The notes: a model not told the origin generated them from the sequence alone. 64,000 bases of DNA from Vibrio coralliilyticus (GCF_024449095.1 NZ_CP024627.1:62001-126000); one strand, 5' to 3'; shown: positions 11,551-29,197, counted from the first letter of the stretch. Translations and numbers: made by a program.

Positions 11551-12091
11551 TCACATCGACATGATGCAGGTAATCTTCTTTGTTCTGCACATAATTGTCT
11601 GCTGACTTTTGTAGGAAAGCGCGTTCTTTATTGTTAAGAGGACGTGCCTGTTTGACTGGGCTACCTACATATAAGTAGCCGCTTTCGAGAGTCTTCCCAG
11701 GTGGGACCAAACTGCCTGCACCAATCATGACGTCTTCTTCTATTACTGCCCCATCCAATACAATCGCACCCATACCTACTAGCACCCTGTCTTTGATAAT
11801 GCACCCATGTAGCATCACTTTATGGCCGACAGTGACGTCGTCGCCAATAATAAGCGGGTAACCATCAGGGTTTTCCTGATTTTTGTGCGTAACATGCAAT
11901 ACGCTGCCATCTTGGACATTGGTTCGTTTGCCAATGTGAATATGGTTGACATCACCGCGAGCCGCAACCAAAGGCCAGATGCTCGAATCATCGCCAATTT
12001 TAATATCGCCCACCAACACTGAGCTTTGATCAATATAGACACGCTCACCAATGACGGGGCGTGTATCTTTATAACTACGCAAGGCGCTCAT
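11540..12091 (-). CDS. yrdA: gamma-carbonic anhydrase-like protein (YrdA family)
   Basis: 183 residues, a left-handed beta-helix hexapeptide-repeat protein. Putative metal-ligand histidines lie in SVLHVTHKN and VTVGHKVMLHGCII, the pattern of the gamma-class carbonic anhydrase/YrdA family. In this family, enzymatic activity is not always found; the physiological substrate is unclear. It would form a trimer with metal sites at the interfaces. ATG at 12091 preceded by AGGAG. It faces yrdB and lies just upstream (divergent) of the first rRNA promoter region. Confidence 0.93.
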   Translation of the reverse strand: MSALRSYKDTRPVIGERVYIDQSSVLVGDIKIGDDSSIWPLVAARGDVNHIHIGKRTNVQDGSVLHVTHKNQENPDGYPLIIGDDVTVGHKVMLHGCIIKDRVLVGMGAIVLDGAVIEEDVMIGAGSLVPPGKTLESGYLYVGSPVKQARPLNNKERAFLQKSADNYVQNKEDYLHHVDVISK

Positions 12092-12156
12092 TTTTTCTCC
12101 TTATATAGAGGAATTCTGGATAAACAGAGGTAGAAGAGTAAGGAAAATAGCTATCT

Positions 12157-12238
12157 TTGAATAGAAAATACTCAAACGGCAAAAAAATCAAAAAAAACTG
12201 CAAAAAGGGGTTGCCAACGTGACGCTGATCTCTATAAT
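12157..12238 (+). promoter_or_regulatory. rRNA operon 1 promoter P1 with A-rich UP-like element
   Basis: TTGCCA (12211-12216), 16-base spacer, TATAAT (12233-12238), then the C-rich discriminator GCCCCCTCGC, typical of stringently controlled rRNA promoters. The preceding 50 bases are A-tract rich (runs of seven to eight A), as in UP elements bound by the RNA polymerase alpha subunit. Confidence 0.8.
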
Positions 12239-12352
12239 GCCCCCTCGCTGACACGGGAACGCTTCGAAGCTTATGTTTCGAAACCATAAAACCCAGTTAG
12301 CGAGGTCGATTAGCCAAGCGGAAACGCTTGAAAATAAGTTTGAAAAAAGTGG

Positions 12353-12380
12353 TTGACACTAAACTTTATCTCGCTAAAAT
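12353..12380 (+). promoter_or_regulatory. rRNA operon 1 promoter P2
   Basis: TTGACA (12353-12358), 16-base spacer, TAAAAT (12375-12380), followed by the GC-containing discriminator GACCGCC. It lies 142 bases downstream of P1, the tandem P1-P2 layout of bacterial rRNA operons. Confidence 0.8.
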
Positions 12381-12420
12381 GACCGCCTCTTCCGAAGTGA
12401 TGTTAATCACAAAAGAAGAA

Positions 12421-12652
12421 CGCTCTTTAACAATATAAACCTATCAATCTGTGTGGGCACTCGTTGATGATAATCCAAATAGTTTCTTCGGAAACAATTT
12501 AGGTTTCAATGATACGAAGTGACCATTCGAACTGGGAAGCAGCCTTGAGCTGTTTTGTTTTACTTTTTCAAAAGTGAAAACCAATAAGAGCACAGTCAAT
12601 TCAAACATTACTTTATGTAATGTTCAGTATTCATTGAGCCGAACAAAATCTT
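12421..12652 (+). other. rRNA operon 1 leader: boxA and pre-16S processing stem
   Basis: GCTCTTTAACAAT (12422-12434) is the boxA antitermination signal for Nus factors. CTATCAATCTGTGTGG (12441-12456) pairs with CCACACAGATTGATA downstream of the 16S gene (14230-14244), forming the RNase III stem that releases pre-16S. Between them a hairpin GTTTC-TTCG-GAAAC lies at 12482-12495; its stem is inverted in the second operon. Confidence 0.8.
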
Positions 12653-14204
<1,552 letters not shown>

Positions 14205-14220
14205 TACGATGATTACTCAC

Positions 14221-14244
14221 GATGAGTGTCCACACAGATTGATA
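14221..14244 (+). other. 3' strand of the pre-16S processing stem, operon 1
   Basis: GATGAGTGTCCACACAGATTGATA is complementary to the leader stretch at 12441-12463 (TATCAATCTGTGTGG then CACTCGT). The pair would enclose the whole 16S RNA as an RNase III substrate. Confidence 0.75.
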
Positions 14245-14294
14245 AGTTTATGTAGTTTAAGAGAACGAAGATATCCCAATATCTTCAACTTAGT

Positions 14295-14370
14295 GTCCCG
14301 TTCGTCTAGAGGCCTAGGACACCGCCCTTTCACGGCGGTAACAGGGGTTCGACTCCCCTACGGGATACCA
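14295..14370 (+). tRNA. tRNA-Glu (anticodon TTC)
   Basis: 76 bases with encoded CCA. The anticodon loop CCTTTCACG reads TTC, and the T loop is GGGGTTCGACTCCCC. The acceptor GTCCCGT pairs with ACGGGAT, giving a G1-U72 wobble at the end, with A73 as discriminator. First tRNA of the 16S-23S spacer in operon 1. Confidence 0.97.
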
Positions 14371-14372
14371 TT

Positions 14373-14448
14373 GGGTCGTTAGCTCAGTTGGTAGAGCAGT
14401 TGACTTTTAATCAATTGGTCGCAGGTTCGAATCCTGCACGACCCACCA
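14373..14448 (+). tRNA. tRNA-Lys (anticodon TTT)
   Basis: 76 bases with encoded CCA. The acceptor GGGTCGT pairs with ACGACCC; the anticodon loop GACTTTTAATC gives TTT. Two bases after tRNA-Glu. Confidence 0.97.
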
Positions 14449-14478
14449 TTCTTCTCCACGAAGAATCAAAACTTATGT

Positions 14479-14554
14479 GGGCGATTAGCTCAGTTGGGAG
14501 AGCACCTGCCTTACAAGCAGGGGGTCACTGGTTCGAGCCCGGTATCGCCCACCA
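14479..14554 (+). tRNA. tRNA-Val (anticodon TAC)
   Basis: 76 bases with encoded CCA. The acceptor GGGCGAT pairs with ATCGCCC; the anticodon loop CCTTACAAG gives TAC. Third tRNA of the operon 1 spacer. Confidence 0.97.
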
Positions 14555-14893
14555 TTCTCTAAGTATTTTTGGATTCAGATTTCCAAACCACTTCAGTAAT
14601 ACGTACGTGGTTGGATTTTTGCCGCTGAAAGTCTTTAGAAAATGTAACTTCCTTGTGAAGAAACATAGCTCTTTAACAATTTGGAAAGCTGACGAATAAC
14701 AACAATCCCCATCTCTTTGAGATGCGTTGTTATTCAATTAAAAGTTCTCAAATCCTAATGACTTGTTCATTAGGTACCAACACACATTCAAGTGTTCTTG
14801 GAAATTTGAGTCCGGCAAAATCGAGTCTGCATCATGTTTAAATAATTGCAGACAACTTTGGTTGTTTGACTAGAAGACCCTTTGGGGTTGTAT
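14555..14893 (+). other. 16S-23S spacer, 3' part, operon 1 (boxA, hairpin, pre-23S stem)
   Basis: No gene. It holds a second boxA, GCTCTTTAACAAT (14668-14680). A nested hairpin follows: GAATAACAAC (14694-14703) pairs with GTTGTTATTC (14726-14735) around ATCTC-TTT-GAGAT. CCCTTTGGGGTTGTATGG (from 14878, running into the 23S start) is the 5' strand of the pre-23S RNase III stem, pairing with CCATACAACACCCAAAGGG at 17779-17797. Confidence 0.75.
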
Positions 14894-17782
<2,889 letters not shown>

Positions 17783-17870
17783 ACAACACCCAAAGGGTTT
17801 TGATGGACTCAGATAAGAACATTGAATGTGTAAACACAGAACTTAAAACAGCTTTCCAGATTAAAGAATT

Positions 17871-17990
17871 TGCTTGGCGACTATAGCGTTGTGGACCCAC
17901 CTGACTCCATGCCGAACTCAGAAGTGAAACGCAATAGCGCCGATGGTAGTGTGGGGCTTCCCCATGTGAGAGTAGGACATCGCCAGGCTT
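17871..17990 (+). rRNA. rrf: 5S ribosomal RNA, copy 1
   Basis: 120 bases, TGCTTGGCGACTATAGCG to ATCGCCAGGCTT. Helix I ends TGCTTGGCG and CGCCAGGCTT pair. The conserved loop CCGAACTCAGAAGTGAAACG is present. Differs from copy 2 by CTATAG/CCATAG and CTGACTCC/CTGATCCC. Confidence 0.98.
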
Positions 17991-18338
17991 TAATTTCGAC
18001 TTTGCTTATTTACTAAGCAAGTCACCATAAGATTCTAAAAAAGTTTAGAGTTTTATGTTGACTTCAACAGTCAGTCGCGTATTATACGCGTCCTGCTTAG
18101 GTGCTAAGGCACTGAAAGCACAGCTCTTTAACAATATAAACCTATCAATCTGTGTGGGCACTCGTTGATGATAATCCAATTAGAAACTTCGGTTTCAAAT
18201 TAGGTTTCAATGAACTGAGTGACCAATCAAGTCCTCGGACTTGGCACAGTCAATTCATTATCGTTCTGTTGGAACGATAATAGCTTTAAAATTACACAGT
18301 AGTTTTGAAGTCAGTATTCATTGAGCCGACAAAATCTT
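17991..18338 (+). promoter_or_regulatory. Inter-operon region: promoter and leader of rRNA operon 2
   Basis: After the first 5S there are two weak AT-rich hairpins, TTGCTTA-TTTAC-TAAGCAA (18002-18020) and TCTAAA-AAAG-TTTAGA then GTTTT (18034-18054); neither is a strong terminator. A promoter follows: TTGACT (18058-18063), 16 bases, TATTAT (18080-18085), with discriminator ACGCGTCC. The -10 lies in the inverted repeat CGCGTA-TTA-TACGCG (18076-18090). boxA GCTCTTTAACA is at 18123-18133. The pre-16S stem 5' strand is at 18142-18157. An AGAAAC-TTCG-GTTTC hairpin is at 18182-18196. Confidence 0.7.
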
Positions 18339-19890
<1,552 letters not shown>

Positions 19891-19956
19891 TACGATGATT
19901 ACTCACGATGAGTGTCCACACAGATTGATGGTTTATGTAGTTTAAGAGACGATACT

Positions 19957-20033
19957 GGGTCTGTAGCTCAGGTGGTTAGAGCGTTCGCCTGATAAGCGAG
20001 AGGTCGGTGGTTCAAGTCCACTCAGACCCACCA
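19957..20033 (+). tRNA. tRNA-Ile (anticodon GAT)
   Basis: 77 bases with CCA. The acceptor GGGTCTG pairs with CAGACCC; the anticodon loop CCTGATAAG gives GAT. Standard first tRNA of an Ile-Ala rRNA spacer. Confidence 0.97.
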
Positions 20034-20075
20034 ATCTTCCTCCCAGGAGATTGGCAACAGTATCGACACCTTGAT

Positions 20076-20151
20076 GGGGCTATAGCTCAGCTGGGAGAGC
20101 GCCTGCCTTGCACGCAGGAGGTCAGCAGTTCGATCCTGCTTAGCTCCACCA
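20076..20151 (+). tRNA. tRNA-Ala (anticodon TGC)
   Basis: 76 bases with CCA. The acceptor GGGGCTA pairs with TAGCTCC through wobble; the anticodon loop CCTTGCACG gives TGC. Confidence 0.97.
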
Positions 20152-20468
20152 TCTTTAAGCATACTTGCTTAAGTGTTCTTAAAAATGGTTCTTAAATGAA
20201 TCTAGCTCTTTAACAATTTGGAAAGCTGACGAATAACAACAATCCCCATCTCTTTGAGATGCGTTGTTATTCAATTAAAAGTTCTCAAATCCTAATTCTT
20301 TGAATTAGGTACCAACACACATTCAAGTGTTCTTGGCTTTTTGTTTTCATTTTTTATAAAAAAGTAAAGTAAAAAGATATTTGAGTCCGGCAAAATCGAG
20401 TCTGCATCATGTTTAAATAATTGCAGACAACTTTGGTTAGTTGACTGTAAGACCCTTTGGGGTTGTAT
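20152..20468 (+). other. 16S-23S spacer, 3' part, operon 2 (boxA, hairpin, pre-23S stem)
   Basis: No gene. boxA GCTCTTTAACAAT is at 20204-20216. The same GAATAACAAC/GTTGTTATTC hairpin as operon 1 lies at 20231-20272. An operon-2-specific AT-rich stretch (GGCTTTTTGTTTTCATTTT...) follows near 20335. The 5' pre-23S strand CCCTTTGGGGTTGTATGG (20453-20470) pairs with the region after the 23S, where one C-to-T change leaves a G-U pair. Confidence 0.72.
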
Positions 20469-23357
<2,889 letters not shown>

Positions 23358-23430
23358 ACAACACCCAAAGGGTTTTGATGGACTCAAAGTAGAACAGATT
23401 GAATGTGTAGAGAACACAATAACAGCTTTC

Positions 23431-23505
23431 CGAATTATTCGATTTGCAAGCAAATCTCACCCTAAAGGGCCGTACTAAAGTGCGTTTGAATTTGCGAGCA
23501 AATTG
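23431..23505 (+). repeat. Cluster of small hairpins inserted in the 23S-5S spacer of operon 2
   Basis: Relative to operon 1 this spacer is about 70 bases longer. The extra part is almost entirely short inverted repeats: CGAAT-T-ATTCG, GATTTGC-AA-GCAAATC, CCCT-AA-AGGG, GTAC-TAAA-GTGC (one G-U) and AATTTGC-GA-GCAAATT. The second and last share the ATTTGC...GCAAAT core. No coding potential. Confidence 0.7.
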
Positions 23506-23515
23506 ATAAAGAATT

Positions 23516-23635
23516 TGCTTGGCGACCATAGCGTTGTGGACCCACCTGATCCCATGCCGAACTCAGAAGTGAAACGCAATAGCGCCGATGGTAGTGTGGG
23601 GCTTCCCCATGTGAGAGTAGGACATCGCCAGGCTT
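23516..23635 (+). rRNA. rrf: 5S ribosomal RNA, copy 2
   Basis: 120 bases, TGCTTGGCGACCATAGCG to ATCGCCAGGCTT, followed by tRNA-Ser 68 bases on. It keeps the CCGAACTCAGAAGTGAAACG loop. Confidence 0.98.
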
Positions 23636-23703
23636 TAAATATCGTTATTCGTTTAAACGGGTAACAACATCATCAGTGTACTAATCTGACGATGACAATT
23701 TGT

Positions 23704-23794
23704 GGAGAGATGGCTGAGTGGTTGAAAGCACCGGTCTTGAAAACCGGCATACGTTAATAGCGTATCTAGGGTTCAAATCCCTATCTCTCCGCCA
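23704..23794 (+). tRNA. tRNA-Ser (anticodon TGA)
   Basis: 91 bases with CCA. The acceptor GGAGAGA pairs with TCTCTCC. The anticodon loop GTCTTGAAAAC gives TGA. The long variable arm ATACGTTAATAGCGTAT is typical of class II serine tRNAs. No clear promoter of its own is seen, so it probably ends the rRNA operon 2 transcript. Confidence 0.97.
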
Positions 23795-23800
23795 CTATTA

Positions 23801-23831
23801 AAAAGCCCGTTGCGCTAGCAACGGGCTTTTT
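23801..23831 (+). terminator. Terminator of rRNA operon 2 / tRNA-Ser
   Basis: AAAAAGCCCGTTG, loop CGCTAG, CAACGGGCTTTTT. It is a strong 9-bp GC-rich stem flanked by A and T runs, effective in both directions. About 115 unremarkable bases separate it from the add terminator. Confidence 0.9.
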
Positions 23832-23947
23832 GCATTCCAAGAATTAAAAATACATTATCCTGATACATACTGTTTCTCAACAAAGAGTAGCCTCTGGAGG
23901 CGCAAACACTGAGTACTGCACCCTCTATATCTTGCTTCTGAAGATAC

Positions 23948-23975
23948 AAAAAAGCCGACATTTAATGCCGGCTAA
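23948..23975 (-). terminator. Terminator of add
   Basis: On the minus strand: AGCCGGCA, loop TTAAA, TGTCGGCT, then TTTTTTG. It lies 20 bases after the add stop codon. Confidence 0.85.
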
Positions 23976-23994
23976 ATAAAAGCGAGTAAAAAGA

Positions 23995-24999
23995 TTAAGC
24001 GCGGTTGGCGACTTTATCCTTAAGTTCTTTCTTCTCTGCATCTGAGATGAATGCCAGCTCTAATCCGTTGATCTGTGTCTGACGAATTTCATCTTGTGAT
24101 AGACCGGCTTGAGGCGCTGCTACTTCGTATTCGTATGGTAGCTCAATGCCTTCTACCGCTGGATCATCAGTATTTAGGCAGGCTAGCACGCCGTGATCCA
24201 GGAATTGTTTAATAGGGTGGTTGGCTAGTGACTCTACCGTACTTGTCTGGAAGTTAGAGGTTAGGCATGACTCAATACCAATGCGGTTTTCTGCTAGGTA
24301 ATCCATTAGCTTAGGGTCGTGAATAGCTTTGACTCCATGACCAATACGAGTGGCTCCCAGCTCTTGAATTGCTTGCCACATGCTTTCGGCACCAGCAGCT
24401 TCACCAGCATGAACTGTCACATTCAGACCCGCATCTTTAACTTGAGTGAAGTGTTTAACAAAGCGATCGCCAGGCTGACCCAATTCATCTCCAGCTAAGT
24501 CAACAGCAACGATTTTATCTCTTTGAGTCAGAATCGCATCTAATTCTTGCTGACAAGCGTCAGTACCAAAGGTACGGCTCATGATGCCAATCAGGTTTGC
24601 TTTGATACCAAAATCACGTATACCAGCTTCCACGCCATCGACAACCGCTTCGACCACGCCTGCAACAGGCAATTTGTGTTTCATTGCCATGTAATATGGA
24701 GAGAAGCGTAGCTCCGCATAATCGATCTGCGCATTCAGTGCGTCTTCAACGTTTTCGTAAGCAACGCGGCGACAGGCATCCAGGTCACCAAGAACTGCCA
24801 CTCCCCAATCGAGCTTTGAAAGGAAGGCTACCAAAGATGGTTCTGCTTCAACTATCTGTACATGCGGAGTGAGTGATTCGACATCATACGCTGGAAGTGC
24901 GACGCCAAACTGTTGACCAAGCTCTAAGATTGTCTTGGTGCGGATATTTCCGTCAAGGTGACGGTGCAAGTCTGTAAGTGGTAAGTTCTTGGTTATCAT
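23995..24999 (-). CDS. add: adenosine deaminase
   Basis: 334 residues from the ATG at 24999. Zinc ligands and catalytic residues are visible: [13 protein letters not shown] (HxH), [15 protein letters not shown], and [17 protein letters not shown] is also present. It hydrolyses adenosine to inosine and ammonia in purine salvage. The frame extends 43 codons upstream into the end of the neighbouring gene, but that extension is unlike the family and overlaps another coding region. It is 98 bases downstream of the cyclic-di-GMP gene on the same strand. Confidence 0.96.
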   Translation of the reverse strand: MITKNLPLTDLHRHLDGNIRTKTILELGQQFGVALPAYDVESLTPHVQIVEAEPSLVAFLSKLDWGVAVLGDLDACRRVAYENVEDALNAQIDYAELRFSPYYMAMKHKLPVAGVVEAVVDGVEAGIRDFGIKANLIGIMSRTFGTDACQQELDAILTQRDKIVAVDLAGDELGQPGDRFVKHFTQVKDAGLNVTVHAGEAAGAESMWQAIQELGATRIGHGVKAIHDPKLMDYLAENRIGIESCLTSNFQTSTVESLANHPIKQFLDHGVLACLNTDDPAVEGIELPYEYEVAAPQAGLSQDEIRQTQINGLELAFISDAEKKELKDKVANRA

Positions 25000-25097
25000 T
25001 ATTGTAATTCCAGTTGTCTGAATTGCACTAAGTATAAGAATCAATGCCAGAAGTGTCAGTAAGCATTGCGTGTAAAACCGACTAATAGTGCTGATAT

Positions 25098-27638
25098 TTA
25101 TTTCATGTTCACTAGATCTGTTGGCCACTCTTCGAACGGTACCGGGTGGCTAAATAAGAATCCTTGACCTTGTGGGCAGTTAAGAGAGACGAGCATTTGT
25201 GCCTGCTCTGCGGTTTCGATGCCTTCAGCGACAAGATCAACTTTCATTCCTTGAGTCATATTGATGATGGCAGCGACAATGGAAGTGTCGAGGTGCTCTT
25301 TTTCCATTTTCTGGACGAAAGTGCGATCGATTTTGAGGCAATCAAAGGGCAGCTTGTGTAGATATGCCAATGAGCTGTATCCGGTACCAAAGTCGTCGAT
25401 AGCAATGTGAATACCAAGGTCACGTATAGATTGCATGTTATGAATAATCACCGGATCATTATCCACAATACGCGACTCTGTGATTTCCAACGTCAAGTTG
25501 TCGGCATTTAAACCTGATGACGTAAGTATTGAACGCAGTGATTCCCCTAAATCGGGGTTAGAGAGCTGTTTCACTGATAAGTTGACATGGAGGTGAAAAT
25601 TCTTATCCCATTTGCCTTCTTCCATACCTTTCACGGTATCTTCACAGGCCTGAGTAAGTATTTGCTCACCAATTAAGCCAATTAAGCCACTCTCTTCTGC
25701 AATAGGAATGAAATCCAGAGGGGATATCAAGCCAGAGGTAGGAGATAGCCAGCGAGCCAGTGCTTCCGCGCCAATTACCTCGCCCGTGTTGAGATTGACG
25801 ATTGGCTGATAAAATGGCACAAACTCGTTATGTTCTAGAGCATCCTTAATTTTGGCTTGCATCAGCGTGCGTTTGCGCGAAATATCGGCCATTTCAGGCT
25901 TGTAGTGACTGACCTGATTGAGGTCTTGCTTGGCGGTACTTAAGGCTATACTACCGTTGCGCAGCCATAGCGTCATACTGTTGTGTTCGCTCTCGGTTAC
26001 AACACCGATCGCTACACTGACCACCACACTTTCCTGCTCCATGACGAAAGGTGCGGCAAACATTTGTTGAATTCTATGTGTAGCAAATGTGATTTGCTCA
26101 CTATTGAGATGGTCAGTGAAGTAGATTGCAAACTCATCCCCACCAATTCTGGCCATGTAGCAATCTTCATCAAACAGGGCTTTAAGTCTTTCTGCAATAA
26201 TAACGAGTAGCTGATCTCCCTTGTAATGACCTAAGCTATCGTTAATATCACGAAATTTGTTGATCCCAATAAGCAGCAAGCAGCCATTCATTTTTGGCAA
26301 TCCATCACAGGTATCGATAAAGCCTTCTCGGCTATAGAGTTTAGTCAGTGAATCAAATAACAATTGAGAGCGAAGGGCACGAAAAGACGCTTTGAGGTTG
26401 TTGGCCATTTCGTTAAAGGCGAACACTAACATGTTGGTTTCATAGATATACCCAGGTTTTGGCATGGTGCTATCCCAGTCACCTTTAGCCAAATGCTTGG
26501 CCGCAGCGGCTGTAGAAGTAATTGGGGTCACTATGCGATTAAAAGCGACTAGGCCAATCACGATGCCGATAAAGCTGGCAATGACACCAATGATCCAACT
26601 GTCTCTTTGACTTTCGGGCAATTGACCAAGTAGATCGGATTCAGATATAGCGACGCCGATGTACCACTTGAGGCCGAATTCATCGGTATAGGGTGTAATG
26701 TGATTGAAATAGCGTTTTCCATTAACATCCAAGCTGAAGCGATTGGTTTTTGGCGAGGAATGGAATTGGTGATTAAATGCATGTTCTGCACTTTTTTTGA
26801 CGATGGGATTTGAGCTTTCTGTTGCGAGTAGACGTTGGCCTTTATCACTTAATGGCGTTCCCCAAGAGACCACATTTCCCCCAGTTGAGTGAGCAACGAG
26901 CCTGCGTTCTTGATCAAATAGATAAATTGCTGCGCTGGTTTTTTCTTGTTGTTTCTTTAGGAACGTGTTGAAAGTGCCAATTTTGATATCGGCAACCACG
27001 ACCCCCTGAAAACGTTGTTGCTGAAATACCGGAGTTAAGGCTGACAGGGTAATCTCTTGACGTTCATCAGCATTAGCATAAATTGACGACCACATAGGGA
27101 CGCGGCTTTTTGCAACTGGCGCATACCAAGGGCGAATGCGAGGATCATAGCCTTCAAAGACTGAACGAATATCGTCACTGACAACTTGTCCTCGGTATAT
27201 AACCAATTTTTGTTCTGTGCGATCATCTTGAATCATCAAGGTGTAATTTTGGTTGGCTTCTTTGCGAAAACCAATGTATTCGGCGCCTTCGCCACCGAAG
27301 CCAATCACATCAAGTTGAGGGATTGAACGATACAAGTCATGGAAGCTAGTGAGAAGAAATTTCTCAATCACAGAGGTGTTCCCTTTCTCGTACAATTGGT
27401 TGAAGCCTATGTTGTGGCTGAGGGATAAACTGGCCTGAAATGGTCGACTCAAAAAGTTATCTAGCTCTAGAGTGACGTTATCGGTGAGCGCAGTCAGTTG
27501 CTTGTCACTGATGTCCAAGACCATTTCTTCATAACTGCGCTTTTGCACAGTGACGATAACGCCAATTGTAAAGAGAAAAATCATTACAAAAGGGAGAACG
27601 ACTGCGGTTCTTAATGTGATTTGCGTAGTTGACGACAT
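25098..27638 (-). CDS. membrane-bound GGDEF-EAL cyclic-di-GMP protein with periplasmic Cache sensor
   Basis: 846 residues. TM1 is about 11-30. A large periplasmic dCache-type region (about 36-335) has the typical RPWYAP segment. TM2 is about 348-366, with a HAMP-like linker to about 415. GGDEF spans about 425-580, with the motif GGDEF at 499-503; the RxxD inhibitory-site position reads DEDC, so product inhibition by that site is unlikely. EAL is about 600-840, with EAL at 625-627, a glutamate in [22 protein letters not shown] and AEGIE, all needed for phosphodiesterase activity. Both domains look intact; net activity is uncertain. The ligand of the sensor is unknown. Confidence 0.92.
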   Translation of the reverse strand: MSSTTQITLRTAVVLPFVMIFLFTIGVIVTVQKRSYEEMVLDISDKQLTALTDNVTLELDNFLSRPFQASLSLSHNIGFNQLYEKGNTSVIEKFLLTSFHDLYRSIPQLDVIGFGGEGAEYIGFRKEANQNYTLMIQDDRTEQKLVIYRGQVVSDDIRSVFEGYDPRIRPWYAPVAKSRVPMWSSIYANADERQEITLSALTPVFQQQRFQGVVVADIKIGTFNTFLKKQQEKTSAAIYLFDQERRLVAHSTGGNVVSWGTPLSDKGQRLLATESSNPIVKKSAEHAFNHQFHSSPKTNRFSLDVNGKRYFNHITPYTDEFGLKWYIGVAISESDLLGQLPESQRDSWIIGVIASFIGIVIGLVAFNRIVTPITSTAAAAKHLAKGDWDSTMPKPGYIYETNMLVFAFNEMANNLKASFRALRSQLLFDSLTKLYSREGFIDTCDGLPKMNGCLLLIGINKFRDINDSLGHYKGDQLLVIIAERLKALFDEDCYMARIGGDEFAIYFTDHLNSEQITFATHRIQQMFAAPFVMEQESVVVSVAIGVVTESEHNSMTLWLRNGSIALSTAKQDLNQVSHYKPEMADISRKRTLMQAKIKDALEHNEFVPFYQPIVNLNTGEVIGAEALARWLSPTSGLISPLDFIPIAEESGLIGLIGEQILTQACEDTVKGMEEGKWDKNFHLHVNLSVKQLSNPDLGESLRSILTSSGLNADNLTLEITESRIVDNDPVIIHNMQSIRDLGIHIAIDDFGTGYSSLAYLHKLPFDCLKIDRTFVQKMEKEHLDTSIVAAIINMTQGMKVDLVAEGIETAEQAQMLVSLNCPQGQGFLFSHPVPFEEWPTDLVNMK

Positions 27639-27720
27639 GCTGTCCTTAAATACTTGAAACTAAAATCCGTATAGCAGGTTTGAGTCTGCAAGCAAACAGC
27701 CATAGTGCACTGGTGCTGAC

Positions 27721-27771
27721 CCATAAAGCCCTAAAATGCTTACCAATTGTACAATGCGACAGGCTTTATGG
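27721..27771. repeat. Inverted repeat between the cyclic-di-GMP gene and glnG
   Basis: CCATAAAGCC (27721-27730) and GGCTTTATGG (27762-27771) are perfectly complementary over 10 bases, with 31 bases between them containing the palindrome ATTGTACAAT. Not followed by a T run. It lies between the glnG stop and the start of the cyclic-di-GMP gene on the minus strand. Confidence 0.6.
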
Positions 27772-27793
27772 AATACATTAATTGAGCTAGGTG

Positions 27794-29197
27794 TTAATAA
27801 AGCTCTTTTAGTTTTCGGGTTAACGTGTTTCTTCCCCAACCGAGAACTTTGGCTGCATCTTGCTTGTGGCCGTTGGTATGCTCTAAGGCTGCTTCCAAAA
27901 GTATACGTTCAAATTCAGGAAGTGCGTAGGTCAGCAATTCGGTATCCCCTTGAGAGAGAGACTGTCTTGCCCAGCTAGAAAGCTGCTGCTGCCAGCTTAC
28001 ATCTGTATCGAAGTGAGCGTTGGATTTCTCTTCCAATAATTCAGTTGGGAGATCCGCTGGGAGGATTTCACTCCCGCTTGCCATCACAGTGAGCCAGCGA
28101 CAGATGTTCTCCAATTGCCTGACATTGCCTGGCCAGTTAAGCCTATTGAGCGCTTCAATTGCAGAAGGGTGAAGCGTTTTGACATCCACCCCCAGCTCCT
28201 CTGCGGCCAAGGCAAGAAAATGTAGAGTGAGTTTTTCAATGTCTTGTTTGCGCTCACGCAATGCTGGAATTTGAATACGTATAACGTTTAGGCGATGAAA
28301 TAGATCTTCACGAAAATCGCCTTGATGCACTAATCTCTCTAGGTTTTGGTGAGTCGCTGCGACAATTCGGACATCCACTTTGATCGGAGAGTGACCACCA
28401 ACGCGATAAAACTGGCCATCAGCAAGTACCCGTAGTAATCGAGTTTGAATGTCGAGTGGCATGTCACCAATTTCATCAAGGAACAATGTGCCCCCGTTCG
28501 CTTGTTCAAAGCGCCCTTGTCGGATGCTATTGGCTCCCGTAAATGCCCCTTTTTCATGACCAAACAATTCAGACTCAATCAGGTCCTTGGGTATTGCCGC
28601 CATGTTAAGCGCAATAAATGGTTTGCTGGCCCTCGGGCTGTGTCGGTGTAGTGCATGAGCGACCAATTCTTTACCCGTTCCTGATTCACCGTTAATCAGG
28701 ACTGAAATGGATGAACGAGATAACCGACCTATCGCACGAAAGACTTCCTGCATCGCAGGAGCTTCACCAATGATCTCTGGTGTATTGTAATCATTGGAAT
28801 CTGAACTCGCTTGGTCGCGCTTTTGCTCCTGACTGTGCGCAATAGCACGTTCTACTAGTGTGAGCGTTTCATCGACATCAAAGGGCTTTGGCAGGTATTC
28901 AAATGCGCCTTTTTGATAGGCATTGACGGCGGCATCTAAATCGGAGTGCGCCGTCATGATGATCACCGGTAATTCGGGTGAACGGTCATGTACTTGTCTT
29001 AGTAGTTCGATGCCATCGATACCCGGCATACGAATGTCGGAGACCAGCACATCGGGCGTTTCACGTTCCAGTGCCAGTAAGACACTTTCAGCGTCGGAAA
29101 ATGTATCGCACTTAATATTTGCTGACGAAAGGGTTTTCTCCATGACCCAACGGATGGAGCTATCATCATCGACCACCCAAACGTATCCTTTACTCAT
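27794..29197 (-). CDS. glnG: nitrogen regulation response regulator NtrC (GlnG)
   Basis: 467 residues. The receiver domain has [13 protein letters not shown] and the phosphoryl Asp in [10 protein letters not shown]. The AAA+ sigma-54 activation domain has Walker [16 protein letters not shown], the GAFTGA loop ([10 protein letters not shown]) and [18 protein letters not shown]. The C-terminal Fis-like helix-turn-helix includes [20 protein letters not shown]. It activates nitrogen-limitation genes through sigma-54 when phosphorylated by GlnL. It is the last gene of glnA-glnL-glnG, 38 bases after glnL. Its likely binding sites are at 30317 and 32178. Confidence 0.98.
   Translation of the reverse strand: MSKGYVWVVDDDSSIRWVMEKTLSSANIKCDTFSDAESVLLALERETPDVLVSDIRMPGIDGIELLRQVHDRSPELPVIIMTAHSDLDAAVNAYQKGAFEYLPKPFDVDETLTLVERAIAHSQEQKRDQASSDSNDYNTPEIIGEAPAMQEVFRAIGRLSRSSISVLINGESGTGKELVAHALHRHSPRASKPFIALNMAAIPKDLIESELFGHEKGAFTGANSIRQGRFEQANGGTLFLDEIGDMPLDIQTRLLRVLADGQFYRVGGHSPIKVDVRIVAATHQNLERLVHQGDFREDLFHRLNVIRIQIPALRERKQDIEKLTLHFLALAAEELGVDVKTLHPSAIEALNRLNWPGNVRQLENICRWLTVMASGSEILPADLPTELLEEKSNAHFDTDVSWQQQLSSWARQSLSQGDTELLTYALPEFERILLEAALEHTNGHKQDAAKVLGWGRNTLTRKLKELY

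Noticed and set aside
23431..23505. CRISPR-like array in the 23S-5S spacer.
   Set aside because: The repeats are different short palindromes, not identical repeats with regular spacers, and no cas genes are present.
25000..25128. Extended N-terminus of adenosine deaminase with a hydrophobic segment that could be read as a signal anchor.
   Set aside because: It overlaps the 3' end of the cyclic-di-GMP gene and is absent from the family; the internal ATG at 24999 fits the conserved N-terminus.
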